From Glycomyces amatae (GTDB taxonomy: Bacteria > Actinomycetota > Actinomycetes > Mycobacteriales > Micromonosporaceae), in contig NZ_JAJLQZ010000003.1 of assembly GCF_020991375.1 (NCBI RefSeq), positions 62,001-126,000 of the forward strand: DNA of 64,000 nt, written 5' to 3'. The notes under the pieces were generated by a model, which saw nothing but the letters and a program-made list of their open reading frames with translations, was not told where the DNA came from and did no database searches. Shown here in pieces: positions 1 through 8,103 of this stretch; the stretch's first letter is position 1; each line of letters opens with the position of its first letter. Position numbers and translations under genes: made by a program.

Positions 1-444
1 GGTGCAGTAGAGCTCGTGGCCGGAGGAGAGGTCCGCGTAGCGCGGCTCCTGGCCGGGGCCCCCGTAGCAGGTGTTGAGGTAGCCGTCGTCGGCCTGGGCC
101 GCGGCGATCCGGTCCACCAGGACCTCGAGCGTCTCGTTGGCCCAGGCGTCCCCGGTGCGGCCGTGCTCCCAGGCGAGCGCCTCGACGAGCTTGTAGACCT
201 CCGAGTCGGAGAACTGCCAGCCGGGCCGGGGGCCGCCGGTGTCGCCCGCGGCCGCGCGGTCGAAGTTCGCGGTCCAGCCGAGGCGCTCCATCCACTCCAG
301 GCAGTGGCGCAGGGTCGCGGCCGAGTTGACCGCCTGGAGGCCGCCCCAGAAGCCGCCGGCGAGGCGGTACTCGTCGAGTGCGATGCCGCGGCGGTTCGCG
401 GGCGGGGCGACGGGAAGGGGCCGGGAGGTGTTGCCGGGGTTCAC
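1..444 (-). CDS. GH127-type beta-L-arabinofuranosidase, N-terminal part
   Basis: The frame starts with a GTG three bases after the stop of the upstream permease and runs off the left edge, so only 148 codons are visible. The first residues carry the GH127 (former DUF1680) pattern: FWGG near residue 27, SDSEVYKLVEALAW near 80, then DGYLNTCY and a GHELYC segment close to the edge. Family members remove beta-linked L-arabinofuranose residues. No signal peptide is visible, so it should act in the cytoplasm on imported oligosaccharides. It is the last visible gene of the LacI-transporter operon. The family call is firm; the exact linkage cannot be read from this fragment, and the catalytic cysteine/glutamate region lies outside the window. 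Confidence 0.85.
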   Translation of the reverse strand, partial: MNPGNTSRPLPVAPPANRRGIALDEYRLAGGFWGGLQAVNSAATLRHCLEWMERLGWTANFDRAAAGDTGGPRPGWQFSDSEVYKLVEALAWEHGRTGDAWANETLEVLVDRIAAAQADDGYLNTCYGGPGQEPRYADLSSGHELYCT

Positions 445-447
445 GGT

Positions 448-1257
448 TCAGTCCTTCACGGCCCCGGCGGTCACGCCGGCGGCCACATAGCGCTGGGCGA
501 CGACCAGGAGGACCGCCGCGGGGAGGGAGGCGACCACGGCGGTGGCCATGATCGCGTTCCACTGGGTCGTGTTGTTGCCGATGTACTGGTAGATGCCGAG
601 GGTGATGGGGACGAACTCGCCCGAGCGGTTGAGGGTCGAGGCGAAGATGAAGTCCGACCAGGCCCACAGGAACGCGAAGAGCGCCACGGTCAGGGTCGAG
701 TTGCGGCTCACCGGCAGCACGATCCTGGCGAACGTGCCCCAGGCGCCGGCGCCGTCGACGCGGGCGGCCTGGACGAGCTCGCGCGGGATGCCGGCCATGA
801 ACGCGGTGTACAGCAGGACGCCGAAGGGGACGGCCACGGTGGAGTCCGCGATGATGAGGCCCCACACGGTGTTGAGCATCCCGAGGCGCACGTAGATCGC
901 GTAGAACCCCATGGCCATGACCACGGCCGGGATCATCTGCGCCACCAGGAGGAGGAAGTTCAGCGCCTTCCCGCCGCGCAGGTTGAGGATCGCGAGCGCG
1001 TAGCCCGCGGGGGCGGCGATGACCACGGTCAGGAGCACGCAGCCGATGCCCACGGCGAGGCTGGTCCCGAGGGCGGGGAGCTGCTGGGCCAGCGCCGCCT
1101 CGAAGCCCTCGAGCGTCGGGTGGGCCGGGAACCAGTTGGTCTGGCGCAGTTCGTTGGTGGGCGTGAGGGAGACGTTCACCATCCAGTAGACGGGGAACAG
1201 CATGATCGCGGTGAAGACGACGCCGAGGGCGGTCTTCCACCAGGGCCGGGCGGTCAT
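448..1257 (-). CDS. Carbohydrate ABC transporter permease (MalG type)
   Basis: A 269-residue inner-membrane protein with about six hydrophobic segments. The cytoplasmic loop that docks the ATPase is clear: residues ELVQAARVDGAGAWGTF match the EAA motif of MalG-type permeases. The ATG overlaps the stop of the preceding permease (ATGA), so the two are translationally coupled and should form a heterodimer. No ATPase gene lies in the operon; actinomycete sugar importers of this class commonly share one MsiK-type ATPase encoded elsewhere (family knowledge). A longer minus-strand frame extends upstream to 2055, but it only reads through the neighbouring gene out of frame. Confidence 0.93.
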   Translation of the reverse strand: MTARPWWKTALGVVFTAIMLFPVYWMVNVSLTPTNELRQTNWFPAHPTLEGFEAALAQQLPALGTSLAVGIGCVLLTVVIAAPAGYALAILNLRGGKALNFLLLVAQMIPAVVMAMGFYAIYVRLGMLNTVWGLIIADSTVAVPFGVLLYTAFMAGIPRELVQAARVDGAGAWGTFARIVLPVSRNSTLTVALFAFLWAWSDFIFASTLNRSGEFVPITLGIYQYIGNNTTQWNAIMATAVVASLPAAVLLVVAQRYVAAGVTAGAVKD

Positions 1258-2225
1258 CGGCGGGCCTCCGTCCGCTGGAGCCGGAGGTGGAGGAAGCCGA
1301 AGACGAGCGCGATGACGATGAGCAGGTTGCCGATCGCGGCCGCGGGCGAGAAGTCGGGCTGGCCGGTGCCGAACGCCTCCCGGTAGGACCACACCGCGAG
1401 GGTGAGCGAGGCGTCGCCGGGGCCGCCGGTCGTCATGATCCAGATGACGTCCACCACCTTGAGCGTGTAGATGAAGCCGAGCAGCAGCGTGATGGCCGAG
1501 ACGGGGCGCAGCAGCGGGAGGGTGATGTGCCAGAACCGCTCGCGGGCGCCGGCCCCGTCGAGCGAGGCGGCCTCGTAGGTCTCGGGCGGGATCTGCTGGA
1601 GTCCCGAGTAGAGGATGACGAGGTTGAAGGGGATGCCGAGCCAGATGTTCGCGATGACGACGGCGGTGAGCGCGGTGTCGGGCGAGGTGAGCCAGTTGAC
1701 CTGCTCGCCGCCGAACGCCTCGATCACGGAGTTGACGATGCCGTTCTCGCTGTTGAGCATCCACGCCCAGGTCGAGGACGAGACGATGAGCGGCAGGAGC
1801 CAGGGCACTAGGAACAGCGCGCGGAGCACGCCCGAGAGCCGGAAGTTGTCGCGGAAGAACACCGCCAGGGCCAGGCCGATCGTGTACTGGAACGCGATGG
1901 AGACGACGGTGAACAGCGCGGTGTTGAGCGCGGCGGTCCCGAAGGAGTCGGAGCCGAAGACCTCGGCGTACTTGGCGAGCCCGGCGAACTCGGGGTTCCC
2001 CTGGACGAACGCGCGCACGGTGTAGTCGTGGAGGCTCAGTTCGACGTTGCGCCACAGCGGGTAGGCGTAGAACACGAGCAGGTAGGCCAGGAGCGGGGCG
2101 GCGAAGCCGGCGGCGGTCCAGGCGCCCGCGTCGGGGCGGCGGCGGGCCCGGGGGCGCGCGGCGGGGCCGGTGCCCGCCGCGCGCTCGGACGCACGCCCGG
2201 TCGCGTCGACCGAAGTCGTGGTCAT
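1254..2225 (-). CDS. Sugar ABC transporter permease (MalF type)
   Basis: A 323-residue membrane protein. The first ~30 residues are Arg/Ala-rich and cytoplasmic, followed by about six membrane segments and an EAA loop (YEAASLDGAGARERFWHI). It pairs with the next permease to form the channel for the binding protein encoded just upstream (16 bases away). ORF length and motif order are normal for the MalF/LacF group. Confidence 0.93.
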   Translation of the reverse strand: MTTTSVDATGRASERAAGTGPAARPRARRRPDAGAWTAAGFAAPLLAYLLVFYAYPLWRNVELSLHDYTVRAFVQGNPEFAGLAKYAEVFGSDSFGTAALNTALFTVVSIAFQYTIGLALAVFFRDNFRLSGVLRALFLVPWLLPLIVSSSTWAWMLNSENGIVNSVIEAFGGEQVNWLTSPDTALTAVVIANIWLGIPFNLVILYSGLQQIPPETYEAASLDGAGARERFWHITLPLLRPVSAITLLLGFIYTLKVVDVIWIMTTGGPGDASLTLAVWSYREAFGTGQPDFSPAAAIGNLLIVIALVFGFLHLRLQRTEARR

Positions 2226-2241
2226 CGGTGGGTGCTCCTCG

Positions 2242-3486
2242 TCAGCCGATCGCGGCTTCGGCGTCGGCCTGGGCCTGCGCGAGGGCGTCGGCCGGGCTCG
2301 CCGATCCGGACAGGGCGTTCTGGACGGCGGTCCACAGCGCCTCGGAGATCATCGGGTAGTCGGTGCCGAGGTTGTCGCTGGTGCGGCCCTTGGCGGAGCG
2401 CACGGCGTCGACCCACGGCTGGAGCTCGGGCTGCGCCTCGAGGAGCGCGGCCTGGCCCTCGGCGGTCGGCGGGATGTAGTAGGCGAAGGTGGTGGCGGTC
2501 TCGACGAAGCCCTCGGGGGTGGTCATGCACTCCACGATCTCGCGGGTGACGTCGTAGCGCCCGGTGTCGGACTGGACGGGGGCGATGATGAACTCGCCGC
2601 CGGTCGGGGCGGGCGCGGCGCCGCCGCCCTGGGCCGGGAGCGGGACGACGCCGGTGGCGAAGCCGGCCTCGGCGGCGCTGTTGACCTGCCAGGTGCCGTT
2701 GACGGCGAAGGCGTACTCGCCGGTCAGGAACTCCTCCCAGGTGGTGTTCTGGGAGTTGGTGATCACCGAGTCGGGCGCGTAGCCCGCGTCGAGCCAGCCG
2801 GTCCACAGTTCGAGGGCCGCGACGGCCTCGGGCGAGTCGAGGTCGGTCAGGTCGGCCCCGGCGCCCCAGAACCAGGGCAGGAACTGGAAGGAGCCCTCTT
2901 CGGTGCCGATGCCGGCGAAGGTGACGCCCTTCGCGCCGTTATCGGTAACCTGAGCGAGGGCCGAGGTCAGGGCCGCCCAGTCGGTGATCGAGGCGGGGTC
3001 CACGCCGGCGTCGGCGAGCAGGTCGGCGTTGTAGTAGAGCGCGAGCGTGTTGGCGCCGATGGGGATGCCGTACGCCTGGTCGTCGACGACCCCGGCGGCG
3101 AGCAGGTTCTCGTCGACGCCGGAGACGTCCAGGCCGAGCTCGTCGACGGTGGTGAGCATCCCGGTGTCGGCCAGTGTGGACACCGCCGGGTTGTCGAGCA
3201 GGATGACGTCCGGGCTGGTGCCCTCCTGCGCCGCGAGGAGCGCCTGGTTGGTGAGGGCGGTGGTGTCGGAGGCGGTGCGCTCGATGGTCACGCCGGCCTC
3301 CTCGCCGCACGAGGCCACGCGCTCGGCCCAGGCGGAGTCCTCGGCGTGCTGGGGGTAGGGGTCCCACCAGGTGTAGGTGTCGGCGTCGCCGCCGCTGGAG
3401 CCCCCGGAGGAGCAGGCGGCGGCCGCGGCCAGTGCGGCGGCCGCGGCGAGGGCCGCGGTCGTCCTGGTGAGGGATCGGTACTTCAT
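2242..3486 (-). CDS. Sugar ABC transporter solute-binding lipoprotein
   Basis: A 414-residue extracellular binding protein. It has an Ala-rich signal segment ending in the lipobox AAAACSSGG, so Cys26 should be lipidated and the protein tethered outside the membrane. The rest follows the family 1 (MalE-like) extracellular binding-protein pattern. It starts after a good Shine-Dalgarno (AAGGAGGA). A GAACGGTTC half-palindrome at 3499-3507, resembling the LacI operator of this locus, lies just upstream. Its ligand is unknown; from the operon (GH127 plus a secreted GH39-like enzyme) an arabinose-containing oligosaccharide is the best guess. Confidence 0.92.
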   Translation of the reverse strand: MKYRSLTRTTAALAAAAALAAAAACSSGGSSGGDADTYTWWDPYPQHAEDSAWAERVASCGEEAGVTIERTASDTTALTNQALLAAQEGTSPDVILLDNPAVSTLADTGMLTTVDELGLDVSGVDENLLAAGVVDDQAYGIPIGANTLALYYNADLLADAGVDPASITDWAALTSALAQVTDNGAKGVTFAGIGTEEGSFQFLPWFWGAGADLTDLDSPEAVAALELWTGWLDAGYAPDSVITNSQNTTWEEFLTGEYAFAVNGTWQVNSAAEAGFATGVVPLPAQGGGAAPAPTGGEFIIAPVQSDTGRYDVTREIVECMTTPEGFVETATTFAYYIPPTAEGQAALLEAQPELQPWVDAVRSAKGRTSDNLGTDYPMISEALWTAVQNALSGSASPADALAQAQADAEAAIG

Positions 3487-3559
3487 GTGTTCCTCCTTGA
3501 ACGGTTCCCGGTCGGCGGCGTGCCTTCCGAGGTGAGGGGTTGCCCTTGCGGGGGACGCG

Positions 3560-4582
3560 TCACCGGGTGCGGGGCGGGGCGGTGGAGCCCCGGTCGACCA
3601 GTTCCGGCGCGACGAAGCGGACGACGTGGGGGGCCTCGTCGTCGAGTTCCTTCTCGATGCGGCGCACCAGCTGCCGGACGGCCATGCGGCCGAGCCGGTC
3701 GGGGGCGCTCTCGATCGAGGAGAACGGGAGGGAGAAGGTCCGGGCGAACTCGTCGGAGTAGCGCCCGACCACCGAGAGGTCGGCGGGGGCGGTGAGGCGG
3801 CGCTCGTGCAGCACCGTCGGCAGGGCCGCGGCGGCGGCCTCGTTGTTGAGCAGCAGCCCGGTCGCCCCGGGGTGGGCGTCGAGCAGGGCGTGCAGGTCGC
3901 GGCCGATGGCGGGCTGCGAGGAGGGGGCGTGGACGGCGTGCAGGGCGGCGCCGCGCCGCGCGGCGGTCTCGACGGCGGCGTTCTGGAGGCGCCACACGTA
4001 GGCGCCGCCGCGCTCGATCACGTGCTCGGGCTGGGAGACCAGGAGCAGTTCGCGGTGGCCGAGGGCCGTGAGGTGCTCGACCATGGCGCGGCCGGCCTCC
4101 TCGAAGTCGAGGTCGAACACGTCGACGCCGGTGCAGTCGCCGGGGAGGCCGACGAGCGCGCCGGGCTGCGGCGCGGCGCGGAGCACCGGGAGGCGCTCGT
4201 CGTCCTCGGCGACGTTGAGCAGCACGACGCCGTCGACCATCCGGGAGTCGGTGAGGCGCTTGAGCGCCGCGGGCCCGTCGGGGTCGGAGCTGAGCAGGAT
4301 GTCGTAGCCGAGGTCGCGGGCGGTGTTCGCGACGCCCTGGATGTACTGGAGCATCGCGGGGGCGAACTCGTCGGGCAGGAACTGGGCGAGCAGGCCGATC
4401 ACCATGGCCCGCGAGGTCGCCAGGGCCCGGGCGCCGGCGTTGGGCGTGTAGCCGAGCTCGGCGGCGACCTCGGCGACGCGGCGGCGCACCTCGTCGGAGA
4501 CGGAGCGCTTGCCGCTCAGGGCGTACGACGCCGTGGACCGGGCCACGCCGGCGGCGCGGGCGACGTCTCCGATGTTGACCAT
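3560..4582 (-). CDS. LacI-family transcriptional repressor (first of four)
   Basis: A 340-residue regulator with an N-terminal LacI helix-turn-helix (NIGDVARAAGVARSTASYAL), the hinge region, and a periplasmic-binding-protein-like sensor domain. It starts after GAGGAGG. Perfect 14-bp palindromes (TCGAACCGGTTCGA) lie just downstream of its own -10 box and downstream of the divergent promoter of the secreted GH39-like gene, so autoregulation and control of both arms are likely. It is the first gene of the operon with binding protein, permeases and GH127; a 73-base gap separates it from the binding protein. The inducer is unknown. Confidence 0.93.
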   Translation of the reverse strand: MVNIGDVARAAGVARSTASYALSGKRSVSDEVRRRVAEVAAELGYTPNAGARALATSRAMVIGLLAQFLPDEFAPAMLQYIQGVANTARDLGYDILLSSDPDGPAALKRLTDSRMVDGVVLLNVAEDDERLPVLRAAPQPGALVGLPGDCTGVDVFDLDFEEAGRAMVEHLTALGHRELLLVSQPEHVIERGGAYVWRLQNAAVETAARRGAALHAVHAPSSQPAIGRDLHALLDAHPGATGLLLNNEAAAAALPTVLHERRLTAPADLSVVGRYSDEFARTFSLPFSSIESAPDRLGRMAVRQLVRRIEKELDDEAPHVVRFVAPELVDRGSTAPPRTR

Positions 4583-4610
4583 CGAAACCTCCTCGTGTGT
4601 CCACGGTCAG

Positions 4611-4624
4611 TCGAACCGGTTCGA
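4611..4624. promoter_or_regulatory. Palindromic LacI operator, regulator side
   Basis: TCGAACCGGTTCGA is a perfect 14-bp palindrome. It sits immediately downstream of the minus-strand -10 box (4625-4630), covering the expected transcription start of the LacI gene. The identical sequence recurs at 4752-4765. Confidence 0.8.
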
Positions 4625-4653
4625 AACATAGCACCCATATTCCCAGAAGGCAA
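4625..4653 (-). promoter_or_regulatory. Putative promoter of the LacI-transporter-GH127 operon
   Basis: Reading the minus strand, TTGCCT (4648-4653) is separated by 17 bases from TATGTT (4625-4630). Spacing and AT content fit a housekeeping-sigma promoter. The operator follows directly. Confidence 0.6.
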
Positions 4654-4704
4654 CCCGGACCTCTGGGCATATCACCAGTTCAAGAATCCTATATATCGAA
4701 GTAC

Positions 4705-4733
4705 TTGCATCGAACGAAGTTCGAAACTAGCCT
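4705..4733 (+). promoter_or_regulatory. Putative promoter of the secreted GH39-like gene
   Basis: TTGCAT (4705-4710), a 17-base spacer and TAGCCT (4728-4733). The spacer holds the variant operator TCGAAC-GAA-GTTCGA, so a bound repressor would block RNA polymerase directly. Confidence 0.6.
4710..4724. promoter_or_regulatory. Variant LacI operator with 3-bp centre
   Basis: TCGAAC-GAA-GTTCGA has the same 6-bp arms as the neighbouring operators but a 3-base instead of a 2-base centre. It lies between the -35 and -10 boxes of the GH39-like gene. Confidence 0.6.
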
Positions 4734-4751
4734 CTGCGAGATAACCGATCG

Positions 4752-4765
4752 TCGAACCGGTTCGA
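4752..4765. promoter_or_regulatory. Palindromic LacI operator, enzyme side
   Basis: An exact second copy of TCGAACCGGTTCGA, placed about 12-25 bases after the expected transcription start and upstream of the ribosome-binding site of the secreted enzyme. Confidence 0.8.
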
Positions 4766-4785
4766 GAACTCAACGAGGAGAAACA

Positions 4786-6498
4786 ATGTCCCACCCCCTG
4801 AAACGGACGCTCGCGCGGGCCTGCGCGGTCGTCATGATCGTCGGGGCCGCGGTGGCCGGAGCCGCCGTCCCGGCCGGCGCCGCGGGCCTGACGCTCACGG
4901 TCGACGTCGGCCAGGTCGTGCGCCCCGCGACCCAGGTCGCCGCCGGCGGCCTCTACGGCGTCGGCTCCGACTCCCAGCCGACCACCGCGATGCTCCTGCC
5001 GCTCAACCCGACCAGCTTCACCCAGCCCGCGCCCGGCACCACCCACCTGGGCAACGGCGCCACCGAGCCGTGCTGCGACTCGATGGACGTCGGCTACAAC
5101 CTCACCCGGGCCGGGGCCCAGCAGTTCATCCGCATGCCCGACATCTACCCGTCGTTCCCCTACGTCTGGCAGGGCTGGGCCGACTGGGAGCAGAAGGTCA
5201 CCACCATGGTGAACGCCCGGCTCGCGGAGACGGGCCTGACGAACGTCCACGGCTGGGAGCTGTGGAACGAGCCGGACTGGACCTGGGACAGCGCGGCGGG
5301 GTCGTTCAACTCCGGCTGGGAGCGCACGTACGACCTCGTCGAGTCGCTCGACCCGGTCACGCCGATCGTGGGCCCGAGCTGGGCGCAGTACCACCACGAC
5401 CGGATGCTGTCGTTCATGACCCACGCGAAGAACACCGGCACGGTGCCGGACGTGATCGTGTGGCACGAGCTCGACGACATGAACTGGGACGCCTTCGACG
5501 ACCACGTCGCCGACTACCGCGCCATCGAGTCCTCGCTGGGGATCTCCCCCAGGCCGATCGCGATCAACGAGTACAACAGCTACGGCCAGATGGACATCCC
5601 CTCGGTCGCCCTGCACTGGATGAGCGTCTTCGAGCGCCACGGCGCCCGCGAGGCCCACCGCGCGTACTGGTTCGAGGCCGGGACCTTCGACGGGCTGTTC
5701 ACCCTCCAGAACCAGCCGACCGCCTCCTACTGGCTGTACCGCTGGTACGGCGCCATGACCGGCAACATCGTCAAGACCACGCCGAACTCGTGGCTCGACG
5801 GCGTCGCCTCCTACGACTCCAGCCGCAAGACCGTCAACGTCCTGTTCGGCGGCGACTGGGGCGACAACGCCGTCAGGGTGAACGGCCTGGGGAGCCTGGG
5901 CTCCAGTGTCGAGGTGGAGGTCCTGTACACCCCCGGATCGGGGCGGCACACCGCCGTCTCCTCGCCGACCCTGGTCAGCAGCACCACGATGCAGACCAGC
6001 GGCGGCTCCATCACCGTGCCGGTGGACGACATGAACGCCGAGGGCGCCTACCAGCTCGTCGTCACGCCCGCGGGCGGCCCCGCGACCTCGTGGCAGCAGG
6101 TCTACGAGGCCGAGAACAACACCGTGGTCAACGCCCGGACGTACGCCTCCTCGAGCGCCTCGAACGGCTTCTACGTGGGCGGCATCGACAACGACACCGA
6201 CATGCGGTCGGACTCCTTCGTCGACTTCACCGTCAACGTGCCGACCTCGCGCAGCTACACCATGGCCGTCCGGTACGCCAACGGCACCGGCGCGACCGCC
6301 ACGCACGGCCTCGCCTACAACGGGAGCGCCTGGTCCACGGTCTCCTACCCGCCGACCTCCGGGTGGGGGCAGTTCTCGACCACCACGGTCACCGTGGACC
6401 TCCACGCGGGCTACAACGTCATCCGCCTCGCCAAGGGATCGCCGTACTTCGACGGCGGCACCGGCTACGCCGAACTCGACAGCATCACCCTGACCTGA
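4786..6498 (+). CDS. Secreted GH39-like clan GH-A glycosidase with CBM35-type module
   Basis: A 570-residue exported enzyme starting after AGGAG. Residues 1-33 form a Sec signal peptide. The (beta/alpha)8-type domain runs to about 330: the proposed acid/base is Glu162 in WELWNEPDW and the nucleophile Glu262 in AINEY, the clan GH-A arrangement. A small beta domain follows to about 430, and residues 438-570 look like a CBM35/CBM6-type sugar-binding module. It is clearly homologous to the enzymes at 27833-30382 and 34830-36545. Known GH39 members include xylosidases and enzymes that release disaccharides from arabinogalactan-protein side chains; the substrate here is inferred from the neighbouring GH127 and is not proven. 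Confidence 0.8.
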   Translation: MSHPLKRTLARACAVVMIVGAAVAGAAVPAGAAGLTLTVDVGQVVRPATQVAAGGLYGVGSDSQPTTAMLLPLNPTSFTQPAPGTTHLGNGATEPCCDSMDVGYNLTRAGAQQFIRMPDIYPSFPYVWQGWADWEQKVTTMVNARLAETGLTNVHGWELWNEPDWTWDSAAGSFNSGWERTYDLVESLDPVTPIVGPSWAQYHHDRMLSFMTHAKNTGTVPDVIVWHELDDMNWDAFDDHVADYRAIESSLGISPRPIAINEYNSYGQMDIPSVALHWMSVFERHGAREAHRAYWFEAGTFDGLFTLQNQPTASYWLYRWYGAMTGNIVKTTPNSWLDGVASYDSSRKTVNVLFGGDWGDNAVRVNGLGSLGSSVEVEVLYTPGSGRHTAVSSPTLVSSTTMQTSGGSITVPVDDMNAEGAYQLVVTPAGGPATSWQQVYEAENNTVVNARTYASSSASNGFYVGGIDNDTDMRSDSFVDFTVNVPTSRSYTMAVRYANGTGATATHGLAYNGSAWSTVSYPPTSGWGQFSTTTVTVDLHAGYNVIRLAKGSPYFDGGTGYAELDSITLT

Positions 6499-6503
6499 CG
6501 GGA

Positions 6504-6536
6504 GGCGGGGCCGGGGACGGGGTCCCCGGCCCCGCC
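6504..6536 (+). terminator. Hairpin terminator after GH39-like gene
   Basis: Perfect 15-bp GC stem (6504-6518 with 6522-6536) and a 3-base loop, six bases after the stop codon. Confidence 0.7.
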
Positions 6537-6585
6537 GCGGGCGGGCCCGTCTGCGTTCACGGCGGCGGAGGCCGGTCGCGGGGCG

Positions 6586-7200
6586 TCAGCCCGGCGGCGG
6601 GTACGGGTGGGCCTTGAGCAGGCGGGCCAGGTGCGCGGCGTTGGCCGCGAGCGTCCTGTTGGTCTCGGCGACCGCCTCGGGCGGGCCGTCCAGGTCGTTG
6701 TAGTCCGTGGACGTCATCGCCTCGGCGTTCCAGTAGGTGCACCCCTGGGCGGGCACGGTGAAGCCGATGTCGTCCAGGGCCTGGAAGCAGTCGGCGACGA
6801 TCTTGTGCGCGCCGTCCTCGTTGCCCACGACCGCCACGGCCGCGACCTTCCCGAACATGGAGGGGCGGCCTTCGGCGTCGGTCTCGGACAGCTCGGCGTC
6901 CAGGCGCTCCAGCACCCGCTGCGCGATGCTGGAGGGGTGGCCGAGCCAGGTCGGCGTCGACAGCAGCACGATGTCGGCCTCCAGGATGCGCGAGCGGATC
7001 GACGGCCACTGGTCGCCCTCCCCCATGTCGGTCTTCACGCCCGGGCGCACGTCGAAGTCCACGACGCGGACCCGGTCGCCCGCCACGCCGTGGCCGCGGA
7101 GCTCGTCCAGCACCTGCCCGGCGATCAGGTCGCTGCTCGACGGCGCGGGCGACGGTTTGAGCGTGCAGGTCAGGGCCAGTGCGGTGAGTGCATCGTTCAT
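6586..7200 (-). CDS. Flavodoxin-like NAD(P)H/FMN oxidoreductase
   Basis: A 204-residue protein with the flavodoxin/NADPH-dependent FMN reductase fold. It shows an N-terminal FMN-phosphate loop region (TCTLKPSPAPSSSDLIAG), a central STPTWLGHPSSIAQRVLERL segment typical of the FMN-contacting loop, and VAVVGNEDGAHK further on. It should be cytosolic. It stands alone and shows no obvious functional link to the glycosidase units. A quinone or nitro-reductase role is possible; the substrate is unknown. Confidence 0.8.
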   Translation of the reverse strand: MNDALTALALTCTLKPSPAPSSSDLIAGQVLDELRGHGVAGDRVRVVDFDVRPGVKTDMGEGDQWPSIRSRILEADIVLLSTPTWLGHPSSIAQRVLERLDAELSETDAEGRPSMFGKVAAVAVVGNEDGAHKIVADCFQALDDIGFTVPAQGCTYWNAEAMTSTDYNDLDGPPEAVAETNRTLAANAAHLARLLKAHPYPPPG

Positions 7201-7383
7201 ACAGGCCCATTACCCGCAGCGATGCGGTTCAACCGGCGCGGGCGGCCCCGTCCCGGCGCCGGGGTTCACCCGCAACGCGGCGGCAAGCGTTCGGCAAGTG
7301 CCCCCGGTTAGCGTCGTCGCCAGCGCGGCACCGGTCGGCAAGGCCGGTCCGGCTCCGCGGACACGGCGAGAGAGAAGCACTGC

Positions 7384-7779
7384 ATGGACTTTCGAGGAAC
7401 GGACCCCGAGGCGGCGATCGAGCGGGTCGCGGCCTGGCGGGCGCGGGTCGACAAGATGGCGGCCGACACGAGGGCGATGAGCGAGCGGCTGGAGGAGCTG
7501 CGGTGCACCCTCGGCGACCCGAACCGGGTCGTCGAGCTGACCGTCGACTCCGGCGGGATGCTGCTCGACCTCCGCTTCAGCGAGCGGATCCGGCGGATCC
7601 CGCCCGAGGAGGCGTCGCGGATCGTCATGGAGACCCTCGGGGAGGCCCGGCGCCGTGTCTCGGAGGAGACCGCGCGGGTCATCGGCGAGACGATGGGCGA
7701 GGACAGCCGCGCGGGGCAGGCCATCGCCGACCGCATCCGCGACCGGCTCGTCCCGGCCGGTCCCGAAGGGCGGCGCTGA
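7384..7779 (+). CDS. YbaB/EbfC-family protein of an ESX-related cluster
   Basis: A 131-residue protein. The N-terminal half is a charged helix; the middle (VVELTVDSGGMLLDLRFSE) matches the beta-sheet of YbaB/EbfC DNA-binding proteins, and the C-terminal helix is acidic and basic mixed. In actinomycetes, YbaB-like genes often precede ESX-secreted WXG100/EspC-like genes. Its stop overlaps the next start (TGATG). The nucleoid function of YbaB is known for other members; here it is inferred only from fold and position. Confidence 0.75.
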   Translation: MDFRGTDPEAAIERVAAWRARVDKMAADTRAMSERLEELRCTLGDPNRVVELTVDSGGMLLDLRFSERIRRIPPEEASRIVMETLGEARRRVSEETARVIGETMGEDSRAGQAIADRIRDRLVPAGPEGRR

Positions 7780-8099
7780 TGGCCGGGGGCTTCGGCGTCG
7801 AGACCGAGGAGCTGCTGCGGCACGCGGCGAACCTGGAGGCGCTGGCCGAGCGCTTCGCGGCGGTCAAGGCCGCCAGCGCGCACATCGTGCAGGACGACGA
7901 GGCGTACGGCAAGGCGTGCCTGTGGATGCCCATGGTGATGGAGGGCCGCCACCGGCGGCAGGACGAGCTCGTGGCGTACGTGGCGGAGAACCTGGCGCTC
8001 GCCGCCGGGGAGCTGCGGGCCGCGGCCGGCGCCTACGACGACGCGGACCAGGCCTCGCACCAAGAGATGCGGGCGCTCACCGAAGCGATGGGGGGCTGA
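7779..8099 (+). CDS. EspC/DUF2580-like ESX secretion-associated protein
   Basis: A 106-residue, mostly helical protein with the layout of ESX-1 EspC-type proteins: an N-terminal FGVETEELLRHAANLEALAE helix, a loop with YGKACL, and a long second helix ending AAAGAYDDADQ. It starts on the ATG that overlaps the YbaB-like stop. It probably forms a helical hairpin that pairs with the next protein. No ESX ATPase or membrane core gene is in the window. Confidence 0.75.
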   Translation: MAGGFGVETEELLRHAANLEALAERFAAVKAASAHIVQDDEAYGKACLWMPMVMEGRHRRQDELVAYVAENLALAAGELRAAAGAYDDADQASHQEMRALTEAMGG

Positions 8100-8103
8100 G
8101 GCG

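Noticed and set aside
448-2055. 535-codon minus-strand frame across both permeases
   Set aside because: Its N-terminal half is an out-of-frame Arg-rich shadow of the MalF-type gene; only the MalG part from 1257 is real.
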